From contig JAAALK010000681.1 in NCBI GenBank assembly GCA_019279435.1, forward strand, positions 1-64,000: a DNA stretch of 64,000 nucleotides, given 5' to 3'. Position numbers and translations under genes: made by a program. Origin of the DNA: Zizania palustris. Its lineage: Eukaryota > Streptophyta > Magnoliopsida > Poales > Poaceae. This document shows positions 50,101 through 61,291 of this stretch, in pieces. The notes below the pieces were generated by a model. That model was not told where the DNA came from. It worked only from the letters and a program-made list of their open reading frames with translations, and did no database searches. The first letter of the stretch is position 1, and every line of letters starts with the position of its first letter.

Positions 50101-53100
50101 TAGCTGAAGTGCGTCCGGAGCCTGTCCAGGCTGTGGCGCGGATAGAAAACTTCGAAGCTGCAAGACGCCCTCCGGTGGTCAATATTATGCCACCTCCGAA
50201 GAAAGAAGAGGGGCAAGACCGAGGAAAAAGAGTAGTTCTCCCTATCTCCAGAGGAGGTACTCTCGGAAGCATGTCAAAAAGGCAGAGAAGAGAGTATGTC
50301 AGAGAAGTGGGGCACATTGGAACTTCGTCGTCTGTAGCTGCTATGCCTGAATGGTCCCATGTGCCAATATCTTTTTCTGCAGAGGATGCAGCTGGCATTA
50401 AATTTCCACATGCAGACCCACTTGTCATTACTACCGACATTGCAGGAACTAAGGTTCGAAGAGTGCTAATTGACGGAGGTAGTTCGACAGACATTATTTT
50501 TGTTCAAGCCTTCAATCAATTATGCATCTCCAGAAAACACCTTCTTCCAGCGGCTCGTCCTTTGCAAGGCTTCGCAGGACCTCCGCTCGATGCACTCGGC
50601 CAAATTGGCCTGGAAGTTACCTTCGGAGAAGGATTGTTAGCCAGGACAGAGGAAGTAATCTTCGACGTCGTGGATGCTCCATATGCCTACAACGTCATCT
50701 TCGGAAGAGGCATGTTAAATCAGTTCAGAGCTGTGGCACACCACAATTACTTGTGCATGAAGATGCCCACACAAGCGGGAGTGCTCACTATTTTCGGAGA
50801 TCAAGCTACCGCCCGAAGAGCGGAGTATGGTCACGGCCCCCCTCTTGATCCAAGACAAGTGAATAGTGTGGAAGATAATCAAGAAAATTTTTCTGCTCCT
50901 AGCGAATCTTCGAAGAAATCCTTCCCAACACCAAGTCCTGAAGGAGAGATTGCAACGAAGGTTATTGTTAAAAATGGTAAAGAATATTCATTTCAATTTG
51001 GTAGAGATTTACCTCCAGAAGTTGCTACCTCCTTAGAAAAAGTAGTTGAAGAGAATTTAGATGTATTTGCTTGGTCTGACGAAGACATCACCGGAGTCAG
51101 TCGGGATATTATTGAGCATAGTTTACTCGTAAACCCGAAGGCCTGGCCTGTTCGGCAAGGACTCCGAAAAATGTCTGCAGAAAGAGCTGTTCTTGCAAAG
51201 GAAGAAGTTGAAAAATTGTTGAAGGCTGGGATTATCAGAGAAGTGGCTCACACAGAATGGTTAGCCAACCCAGTCTTCGTCAAGAAGAAATCCTCCGGGA
51301 AGTGGCGCATGTGCATTGATTTCACATCCTTGAATAAAGCATGCCCTCGTGACCCCTACCCCATGCCCCGAATTGATCAATTGGTCGACTCCACTACAGG
51401 TTCGGAGTTATTAAGCTTCCTTGATGCGTACTCCAGTTATCATCAAATATGGTTGAAACGCGAAGATGAGATCAAGACAAGCTTCGTAACTCCCTCGGGA
51501 GTCTTCTGTTATGTAAGAATGCCCTTTGGCTTAAGAAATGCCGGGGCTACTTTTTCGAGGTTAGTTGCTAAGGCTTTGGGTCATCAATTAGGTCACAATG
51601 TAGAGGCCTTTATGGATGATATTGTAATAAAGAGTGCTTTAAAGCACCAACATAGCCTAGACTTAGCAGAAACATTTAATAGCCTTCGGGCATGTGGGAT
51701 TCGTCTTAACCCCGAGAAATGTATCTTCGGAGCTAAGGCTGGGAAGTTGTTAGGGTATTTAGTTTCAAGCAGAGGGATTGAAGCTAGCCCTACTCAGATA
51801 ACTGCGCTACAGAAGATGGCTCCTCTAGAAAATTTAAAGCAAGTGCAAAAGCTGACTGGTCATCTGGCAGCACTTAGTAGATTTTTATCAAGGTCTGCGA
51901 AGAGAAGTTTGTCCATCTTTAAAGCATTGAAAGGGTCCGAAGATTTTTCATGGACACCAGAGTGTCAGAAAAGCTTCGAAGATATTAAAGAGTATCTCAG
52001 TAATCTTGCTACACTCACGGTGCCTACTGCGGACGAAACCCTACTCCTTTACCTTGCAGCTACAAGCTCTGCTGTCAGCGCAGTCCTTGTCAGAGAAATG
52101 GATTTCAATGGGAAGTTGGTACAAAATCCAGTTTATTTTGTGTCCGAAGCATTATCAGGAGCGAAGACAAGGTATTCCGAGCTCGAAAAGTTCACTTATG
52201 CTCTGATAATGGCTTCGAGAAAATTGAGACATTATTTTTTAGCTCATAATGTAATTGTACCAACTTTGTATCCTTTGGGAGATATGCTCCGAAGTAAAGA
52301 TTCCACTGGAAGAATTGGAAAGTGGGCAGTTGAACTAGCACCCTTCGGCATATCCTTTTTGGCAAGGACAGCAATCAAATCGCAAGTCTTAGCAGATTTT
52401 GTAGCAGAATGGACTCCCCCTGCAACGTGGGTTCCGGAGAAGTCAAGTGAAGGAATTTGGACTGTTTTTTCTGATGGAGCTTTCCAAGCATCCGAAGAAG
52501 GTGTTGGAGCAGTTTTAATTTCGCCTTCAGGGCAAAGAGCAATGTACTCCGCAAGACTCAACTTTAAGTCTACCAATAATATAGCGGAGTATGAAGGGAT
52601 TCTACTGGGACTCCGAAAAGCACGTGCTCTAGGGGCTACAAGAGTTGTTATAAAGACAGATTCTCAAATAGTAGCAGGGCACGTAGATAAAAGTTTTCAA
52701 GTTCGGCATCCACAGCTTGCAAAATACTTAGAAGAAATCTGTAAGATCGAAGCACAATTCAAGGGTATTTCCATTCGGAGTATACCAAGAGCAGAAAATG
52801 TGCAAGGGGACATCTTAGCAAAAGCTGCAGCCGGAGCTATGGATATACCAGAAGAGGCTTTTTATGAGGAGCTCAGTACACCTTCAGTGCCACAAATTCC
52901 CTCCGCAAAGATTCTTTGCATTCCAACTACAGATTGGAGAAATTCGATCATGGAACTTTTGCAAGCAGGAGCAAATTCATTTGAAGAGCCACAGTTTTCA
53001 TGATTGAAACTCAAAGCCAGGAATTATCAAATAATCAACGGTATTTTATACAAGGTCGGAGTATGTTCCCCTTTACTCCGATGTATATCCCAAACCGAAG

Positions 53101-54133
53101 GCCAAGATATTCTTCGAGATATTCATGAAGGGCTTTGCGGTAGCCATCTAGCCCCTCGAGCTTTGGCAGGAAAAACACTTTGTCAGGGGCTTTATTGGCC
53201 TACGATAGTAGCAGATGCGGAGAACTTAGTCCGCACATGCCAAGGATGTCAGTGGATGGGTCGATGGAGTCATCGCCCACCAACAGCTCTTCAAGTTATT
53301 GCTCCGGTATGGCCCATGGCCAGATGGGGTATGGATTTGATTGGTCCCTTTCCAGTAGTTAAGGAAATTTAAAGTTCGCAGTGGTAGCTATTGAATATTT
53401 TTCTAAGTGGGTAGAAGCAGAGCCCTTAACAGCTATCACTTCGAACAATGTACAGAAATTCTTTTGGAAAAGTATCATTTGCCGGTTCGGAGTGCCTAGA
53501 CAACTCACAATTGATAATGGAACACAGTTCGATGCAGAACCTTTCAGAAAGTTCTGCGAAGATCTAGGCATCCAGTTATGTTTTGCTGCAGTGAGGCATC
53601 CTCAGTCTAATGGAGCTGTAGAAAGAGCCAATAGAAATATTTTGTCAGGGCTAAATCGAAGGATAGTAGGATTAGCAAAAGGACTGTGGACCGAAGAACT
53701 TCCGAAGATTTTATGGTCCATTCGGACTACGCAAACAAGGTCCACAGGTTTCACTCCATTCAGATTGCTATTCGGAGATGAAGCTATGACTCCAACGGAG
53801 CTCAAAGGAGGATAACTTCGCAGCACTGAACCAGATATTGAAGGAGAAAGACAAGCTTCGCTGGATTTAATAGAGGAGACAAGACTTCGAGCTGTAGCCA
53901 ATTTATCAAAGTATCATCAGCAGACGAAGGCTTGGTTTGACCCGAAGGTTAAGATCAATGAGCTTAGACCGGGTCATCTCGTTTTACGAAGCATCATAGC
54001 GCTAGGAAAATTAGGAAATAAATGGGAAGGTGCATACTTAATTGTTCGTTCAGGACGTCCTGGCTCTTTTAAATTAGCTAATTTGGAAGGTGAAGAGTTA
54101 GCACATACTTGGCATGAGGAGCACCTAAAGTGA
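50101..54133 (+). pseudogene. pol of element J: protease, RT, RNase H, integrase (four lesions)
   Basis: Open from about 50100 to the TGA at 53001-53003, covering protease (LIDGGSSTDIIF, near 50470), RT (KWRMCIDFTSLNKACPRDPY; catalytic box FMDD rather than YMDD at 51609-51620) and RNase H (FSDGAFQASEEGVGAV). The integrase follows with a frameshift near 53362, a TAA at 53813 and a TGA replacing arginine at 54131. D-D-E residues of the integrase core are still readable (MDLIGPFP, IDNGTQFD, NGAVERANR). The polyprotein cannot be functional. Confidence 0.92.
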
Positions 54134-54339
54134 TACTTCGCATAGGGTCTTCTTGTAATCATTTGTAATCATCTTCAGAATTAATAAAGCATATGGTTCA
54201 GATAGTGTCTACCCCTCATAAACTTCCAGCTTCCGAGTGGACGCACTGGAACCGTGGAGTTAACCGAGAGGGAAGTGTCATTAATTTGAATCATATTTTC
54301 GGGCTTTGAACCATTGGTTCGAAGTTTCCGACGTGGGGG

Positions 54340-54610
54340 CTGACATAATCCGGAGTCCAAGCCACTGGCTTGTAGGCATCTGTAAAAGAGCCCAAAACCA
54401 CATCATACGGAGTCAAAGCCATCGGCTGGTAGACATCCGTAAAAAGAGTCCAAGGAGACCAAATCATGCGGAGTCCAAGCCACCGGCTTGTAGACATCCG
54501 TAAAAAGAGTCCAAAGAGACCAATGTGAACTCCAAACCACTGGTTTGACAGAATTCGCAAAAAAGAGCCGAAGGAGGCCAAAACAAAACAGAGTTTGAGC
54601 CATGAGCTTC
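54340..54610. repeat. diverged tandem repeats of element J
   Basis: Four or five units of about 60 bp with the shared core GGCTTGTAGACATCCGTAAA followed by AAGAGTCC, related to the 61-bp units at 22769 and 27749 but much more diverged from each other. The surrounding stretches 54134-54339 and 54611-54934 hold no gene. Confidence 0.75.
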
Positions 54611-54934
54611 GAATGTCTGTTAGGAAAGTCCAAAGAGACAAATTATCTAAGACACTCAAGTGTCCGGAAAGTTATCTCAAGTGATTTCTTTTCAAAAACA
54701 GAAGGTACTAAGTTGCCATTCTTCAGATTACAAATAGTCGAAGACATTTTATAAGATTTTAAAAGATCTTTAAATTACTGAGGGGCTCCGAACCCCCAAA
54801 ATTGTACTCCTAAGTTTTTCTTTGTGCCTAACCATCTTTGAACACAGTTCGAAGTTGCTTACGCCCAAAGAGGGGCTAATAAATAGGGAGACAATTTTAA
54901 ATCGATATTTATTATTCGAGCAAATATGATTACA

Positions 54935-57900
54935 TCATGAAAAATTGGTATCTATACGAAGAAGGAATCGAAGACCTCTTCGATCTCTAGAGCTAGGGTT
55001 GGAACGACTTTACGTTTAACTCTTCTACCTCCCTTCGAAGCTCTAAAGTCTTTTTTTTCTTGTTGAAGCTCGGCTCAAGTTCAAAGCCTTTCGGGACTTC
55101 TTTCCCAGCTTCCAAGTTCTTTAGGCTTTTTACTTTGAACATCATCTTCGTCTTCGGACCATATAATGTCTTCAGAAGACGAAGTTTCCAAGTTAACTTC
55201 TTTTTCTTCCTCTTTAATACAAGATAGTATATCTTTACTTATTTCGGACATAATTGCTCCGTAACTATCTCGAGGAATTAGAAATCGAGGACGCTTGTGA
55301 AGTTTTAAGATATCAAAGGTAGCCCATAATAAGCGAAGTTCGTCGTTAACATCTAACACTTCGACATCTTCCATATGAGGCAAAGCCTAAAAACATGATA
55401 AACAAATCTTCATTCATAAATGTACATAAGCGTAATGCTTTACATAGTTGAAGATCCTAAGGTAATTCTAAACCTGCTGGTTTGGACGAGGCTGACTGCT
55501 CGAAGCTTGGGATCGAGCCTGCTTCTGGCGTTGTCCTTCGTCAATCCAGGCCTTAATCGCAGAGCGACCTTCGGCTCTCTATGAGGTTTGAAAGGCTTGC
55601 CAAGCAGCGGCCACACCTTCAGAGGGAGTAAGAAGCTGGTCGTCATCGAAGGTAATAGGACCCTCTCCTACGCTCGGAGTTATCGATCGACCCAAATCTT
55701 CGTAGTAACGAAGTAGGCCAACAACAGCCACTTGTCCGGAGATTTCTCCATAACGAATGCCTGCTGTCTTCATTTGCTTCGCTACTCCTTGAATCATTTT
55801 CAGCCGGCGCAATAGGGAGATGTTGTCATCCGAAGGAAGCGTCCCAGTAGTACCGGAGTACTCCAGAACGCCTAGCAATTGGTCCATGACCTCCACAGCT
55901 ACCTTCTCAGACTTCAGCTTATCTTCAATTAACACATCCTTCATCGAAGTTAGCTCTTCTATTACTCCAGAGAGCCTAGCCGCTTCCGTAGTTAAGGAAT
56001 TCTTATGATTCAATAGCTGGCTAGCTTCTTCTCGGAGCCTAACAAGCTCGGCCCCCGCAGTAGCGTGCTCCACCCGCATCTTTTCAATTTCTGCCCGAAG
56101 CACAATTTTTTCTGCTTCGAGCTCCTTGTTCGCAGCCTCCAAGCTTTGTCTGGCCCTACGCTCTGTTGAAACCATGTTGTCCATGTGGACCACTCGACCT
56201 TCGGAGATAGTCAGATTTAGTTGAAGAGTTGCATTTTCCTCTCGAAGGTGAATGTTTCCACGTTCATTAGAGATGTTCACAGCTCGGGCCAAGACTGTTT
56301 CTTGCGAAAAGAAAAAACCAAGGTGAGAAATTATTCGTATATAAATTTGATTCTGTTTGGCAAATACTTCGTACCTGGTATGCTGCGCATTCCATGGCAG
56401 CATTAAGCTCCGAACTCTCCGCCTCGCTCAAGATGGGCACCAAGTCCGTCTCCCCGACTTCGCGATTAGCTCGATCCAAAGGCTCGAGCAAAGTCCGAAG
56501 CCCAGTTCTTCGCTCCAAGAAAGGAGCTAGAAGGGGGAGCATACTTAAGGCTTGTTTGTCATCTTCGTTTGGCGAAGGTCCGGAGTGTTGAGCTGTGGTC
56601 TTCGGAGCCCCAGTAGACTGGCCCCCTCAGTAGATTGCCTCTCGTCTGTTGACTCAGATGGAGTTGATCCTGAGCTCGGAGCAGGGAGGGAGTCCATCTT
56701 CCCTTTGCCTTTTCCAGGCCCCATTTGAGTGGCTCCTGGAATTGGCTCCAAAGTTGTCAAAGGTCCAGGAACTGTATCTTCGGGATGGACTTCTTCCATG
56801 GAAGTGGACTCTGTAAAAACAAAGGTATTATACATTGTATAATTTCACAGAAAAAAAGGATAAAAGAATTATTCGAAGTTTACCTTCGACATTTTGGCGG
56901 CGGGTGAGCATTGGACTGCTTGGCGGATCGAAGCCGAGATCTTCGTCAGAATCAAGCGTCAAATCTTCGACTGTCGGAGCATTTTCCTGAACAGTCGTTG
57001 TTGCCTCATCCGGAATCGAAGCTACAGTGACTTCGACTCCACTCTCATCCACAGGAGCTCCGTCCTGAGGTAAATCTTCTTGAACAGCCGGAGTCCTCGC
57101 TTGCTCAAGATTCTCTTGAAACTCCGGCACGTTCGCAGTTTCGTCAATTCGTACAGCTCTTTGAGCTGCATCCTCGTCAATCAACCTCACGAGCAACCTG
57201 CCTTCATCCTCTTGAGAATCGGAGATTGAAGCTCTTGGGCTTGAAGGCGCGGGAACTTTTGGCTTTCGATCCACCTTTTTAACCGGAGTCTTGGCGGAGC
57301 TCGAAGTTCCAGCTTCGGCTTTCCTCTTCTTGGGCCGTTTCTCCGAAGGTACCCAATCCATCAGAGGGGGTGGAGCAATTTCCAGCAGCCCCCACACTCT
57401 GTTAGATCGTTCCCAACTTCCAACCAACTTGATTCTCCATTCTTTCTCGGTCGGAGTTGGAACACCCAAAATCTTCTCCGAAGCTCGTACGATTTGTTCC
57501 GAAGTTATAGGGGCTGAAGAAGCTAAAAAATGAGTTAAGTTTGTTAATTCTTCGAATAAATATACATAGAGTATGTTGTTCTCGAAGTTACCTGCAGGAC
57601 TTGAAGTTGAAGATATTTTTCGAAGACCTCCTTCCGAATCCTCTTCGAAGATGATAGGCTAGTTGGCCATCAGGGGAGAAATTTGAAGCCCTAGGAATTC
57701 TTTGGCTAAGTCCCGCATGCTCAAACGACGGCTGATTTTTTGAAGTAATCTAAAGCGAGCTTCGAGTTGGCCTAGATCCGGGTGCACTAAGGCTTCCTTT
57801 CAGAATTGAATTTCTCGCAGAGGTCCAGCTAGGCGGTTGCTTGCCCCAACTTCGGCGTAAAACCATCTCAAGACCCAATCAGTATACCATCTAGCATTAA

Positions 57901-58543
57901 TGGCCTTGGCAGGAAACCGAAGAGCGTATTCGTCCCGAAGTCTGAAGTTGATACTTCCGAAGGACACTACTATCTTTTCACCTCCGGAGCCTACGAAGGT
58001 CTTCGGTTGACATGATGCTCTATGTAGTGTTGCGAAGATCTCCGCTCTTCCTTCACAACCTTCGGCTCGCAACGCCCATTCGAAGATGGCAAGGCGTGCT
58101 ACCGCATTCGGAGAGAGTTGGGAGAGGGTGACATGAAACAAGTCCAATACCTCCGCTAAAAAGTCGACTGTCGGAAGCCCTAACCCAGCTTCGAAGAAAG
58201 CTTCGAAAACAACCACTTCTCCGGGTCTCGGTGATGGAATGATTTCCTTCCCAGGTTTGCGAATCATAACCCCAGAACTGATCTTGCCCTCTACTACGGC
58301 CGCAAGTGATTCTCTTCTGCAGGTTGAAGGTCCTAGCTGATAAGATTGATCCATATATTTTGTCGACGCTGGACAGAGGTCGTGATGGCCAACATTTTGG
58401 GGATTTTCCCCCGCCGTCGCCATTGTTGCTCCTGTAGGTGTCGGAGCAGTCGCCGCCAATGTAGCGGCCGCCGCTGCCGCCGCAACTTGCTGCCAAGTCA
58501 AGGTTGAAGCCGTTCCCGGACCCTTGAAGCTGGTTTTCGCCAT
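54935..58543 (-). pseudogene. antisense Tat gene, element J copy (several stops)
   Basis: ATG at 58543 (MAKTSFKGPGTASTLTWQQV). The first intron (57591-57523, 69 bp) and the other three intron positions are the same as in the copy at 18776. The PF04195-like block (GEVVVFEAFFEAGLGLPTVD) is intact; stops then occur near 57799 (replacing Arg after IQF), near 57659 (replacing Trp) and near 55080 (replacing Arg in exon 5), so only a fragment could be made. Coiled-coil exon 4 (about 56310-55470) and the end LLRIDTNFS (stop 54937-54935) remain recognisable. Confidence 0.85.
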
Positions 58544-58645
58544 TAGATCTCTTGGGCTGCTTTGAAGGAGAAGGAGAGGCTAGGGTTCGAAAGTTGGTCT
58601 GTTTGCACGAAAGCGGTGGAAAGGTACAAGAAAGGGTCGGGCCCT

Positions 58646-58654
58646 CTATTTATA
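58646..58654 (-). promoter_or_regulatory. TATA box of the antisense gene, element J
   Basis: Minus strand TATAAATAG about 105 bp before the ATG at 58543. The remainder of 58544-58971 is leader and promoter text without a gene. Confidence 0.6.
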
Positions 58655-58971
58655 GCTCAGACCTCAATTTTTTACCGTTTGCTTATGTCGTTTCGCATTC
58701 TTGACCGTTACTTTATTCCGGAATTAACGCATTATGTAACTTCCGTCAGAAGGAAAAAGCCAATGGCTATTTTTTCCAAGTCTAAAAAGACTTTCGGATT
58801 TCCCAAGTTAATTCTAGAATACTTCGAATGCAATTCATTTAGAAAATAATTTGAAGTTCGCATCTCTATACATTTCGAAGGTGTATTGAGTCTGCTAATC
58901 TCTGCACATGAATATGTTTCCTTGCGTATACTGCTTCCCTAACATCACAGATTTAACGGAGAAGCGTATTC

Positions 58972-58981
58972 GAGGGGCTAG
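58972..58981 (+). promoter_or_regulatory. polypurine-tract region of element J
   Basis: GAGGGGCTAG directly before the 3' LTR. Confidence 0.75.
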
Positions 58982-59476
58982 TGTTGGGGGAAAATATTCC
59001 ATCTTCAAGATTATCGTAGCAACAAGATAAAGACTGGTGATTAAGATGAAGATGTCTGATATATAATTTCGGAGATGCCTCTAGTCAAGTTCGAAGTATG
59101 ATGACAGGCTCTAGTTCGGAGTACATCTTCGAACATAGACTCTTCCAGGAACCTCTTTGCCAGCTAAGATGGAAGATTTATCTTCTTTCTAACTAGATTA
59201 GTCTTTTACCATTTTAGCCCTATTAAGAGTACCGAATAGTTTCCACTATGTCGGTTGTAATAGAGGGGTAAAAAGGTCTTTTCCTTAATGTTTGGGCCTA
59301 TAAATACCCCCCATTTTACCCTGTAATGAGGACCGAATACAAGTTATTCAATACACACTTTCGAACTATTCTAAGTCATTATCCTTTCGGAGGCTTGGAA
59401 TAGTTTCCTTCGCAAACACTCCGTTTGTTAGTTTCTAATCTTCAGAAACCTGTTAGCGTAATCTTTTACGCCAACA
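58982..59476 (+). repeat. 3' LTR of element J
   Basis: TGTTGGGGGAAAATATTCCA to TTTTACGCCAACA, about eight differences from the 5' LTR. Confidence 0.95.
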
Positions 59477-59481
59477 GTAAT
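59477..59481. repeat. target-site duplication of element J, right copy (GTAAT)
   Basis: Matches 48191-48195. Confidence 0.92.
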
Positions 59482-60734
59482 CATATAAATTGTGACATAG
59501 TATGGCCCTTCTCATGGTGATCTCCATCTCTATGGTTCCTATCATTATGCTTCAAACCTCCATGAACTTGTATTAATCTATTACCACTAATAGCACTATA
59601 CTAATTACATGAGTCAAAGCATCACAAGTCGACACACAAGCCGTACAACCATTGAAGAAGCATGGGTTGTAATAACAGTGACACGTCGTCCATGTAATTA
59701 CATTCATGCATCTCATACATTTGCAAGGCCATACCAGTCACAACATTCTCTACAAGAATAAGTTAGGCGAAGAATATATGCATGACTGAATTGGACCAAG
59801 AACTTCCTGTTTAGCAGAACCGGAACATTTGAAATTACCCTTTTATATCAAATTTAATTAGACTTGGAACATCTGGTTCATAACCGGAACTTCCGAAAAT
59901 AACCTTATATTTCAAGAATTATTTTACCCAGAACTTTTGAGTCCAACCCAGAACATATGAAAACAACTATCTGTATCGAAAATTATTTTGGTTCGGAACT
60001 TCCAGTTCACAATAGGAACTTCCAATAAATCTGACACGAGAACATTAGATCCAATCTATTTTTACCACGTATCTCTATACATGATCGATCGAGATCAAAC
60101 ACTACGCACGTAGGCTTTGATACTATTGTTGGGATATGGGGAGGCTACGCTAGCCTACAATTTTAAAATTTAACCTCATTAGCCTATGAACCATAAGAGT
60201 GACAGGATCATGGATTGTTACCTTCTAACATGAGATACGCTATTGCAATGGAAGAAGAGGTTGGGGAAACATGTCCTCACTCAGTCCCGCGTTGCTCCGT
60301 CCATTCACCGACGATCAAGTTGATGAAGCCTAACAATCTCCATGTGAAGAAGACGATGAGCACCACTATTCGAGAAGCGCCTTCATGGATTCCATACGTA
60401 CAGGGATGAGATCTCCTCATGCCGGCATGCTTACACTGCTCAAGAGATCAAAGGAGAGAACATCACAATGCTTTGCAATCCGGGAGAGTAGAAGCGTGGT
60501 ATCTAGGGTTTTGGCAAAGGCAACAGCAACCCCACATCATCCCTCCTCCCTTTATATAGTACCAGCACTTAGGCCCTTAATCAATATTAAGACCCAACAT
60601 ATCTAATTTGTTTCGCCTGGATCGGAACTTCCAGTTCAACCCGGAACTTCTGATTTGACCCTTATATTTCGAATTAAATTCGACCAAGGTTCATCTAGAA
60701 TCCAGAACTTTCAAATCACATCTGGAACTTTTGG
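59482..60734. other. spacer, possibly an old copia LTR remnant
   Basis: No convincing gene. At 60114-60127 the text GCTTTGATACTA-TTG followed by TTGGGATATGG resembles, on the minus strand, an LTR end followed by a decayed tRNA-iMet primer-binding site (AGTATCAAAGC for TGGTATCAGAGC). The phrase CGGAACTTC and its variants recur many times in 59800-60020 and again in 60615-60730, on both sides of that point. Small ORFs at 60215-60606 match nothing I recognise. Confidence 0.4.
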
Positions 60735-61229
60735 TGTTGGGGGAAAATATCTCATCTTCGGGGTTATTGCCAAAGCAGCATGAAGACAACCAGCTAGTTC
60801 GAAGATTGTCCGAAGACCTTCTTCGAAGATGCTCGGAACCCGGTTCGAAGCCCGAAGACAGACACTGGTTCGAAGTATGTCTTCGAACCAAAGCCTTTCA
60901 AGATCTTTTCTGCCAGCTAAGATGGAAGACTTATCTTCTATCCTATTAGATTAGTCTTTTACCATTTTAGCCCTATTAAGGAAACCGAATAGTTTCCTTA
61001 ATGTCGGTTGTAATAGAGGGGTAAATAGGTCTTTTCCTTAATGTTTGGGCCTATAAATACCCCCCATTTCACCCTGTAATAGGGACCGATCACAAGTGAT
61101 TCAATACATACTTTCGAACTATTCTAAGCTATTATCCTTTCGGAGGCTTAGAACAGTTTGCTTCGCAAACACTTCGTTTGTTAGTTTCTTTTCTACAGAA
61201 ACCTGTTAGCGTAATCTTTTACGCCAACA
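60735..61229 (+). repeat. 5' LTR of element H (495 bp)
   Basis: TGTTGGGGGAAAATATCTCA to TTTTACGCCAACA; TATA box TATAAATA at 61052-61059; perfect inverted repeat TGGTTCGAAG-TATGT-CTTCGAACCA at 60866-60890. Confidence 0.95.
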
Positions 61230-61251
61230 GTTGGCGCCGTCCGTGGGGAAC
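61230..61251 (+). promoter_or_regulatory. primer-binding site of element H
   Basis: GTTGGCGCCGTCCGTGGGGA plus AC directly after the LTR. Confidence 0.85.
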
Positions 61252-61291
61252 CTAGTTCAAAAAACTTCGTTCTCTACCAATTTCTTGCATC

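Larger units (their letters stand above)
48196..59476 (+). mobile_element. full-length Tat retrotransposon, 11.28 kb (element J)
   Basis: Two 495-bp LTRs (48196-48690, 58982-59476), primer-binding site, gag-pol, diverged tandem repeats, antisense gene on the minus strand, polypurine tract, and matching GTAAT flanks. It shows the complete Tat layout from which the other pieces can be understood. By eye the LTRs differ at about eight positions (about 1.6%). With the rate of 1.3e-8 per site and year often used for grass LTRs this would be about 0.6 million years; this is an estimate. Confidence 0.95.

Noticed and set aside
60127..60734. A complete second copia LTR
   Set aside because: Only a decayed primer-binding-like motif and a TGTTGG end are visible; no matching start or TATA box could be found, so it is kept only as a weak spacer note.
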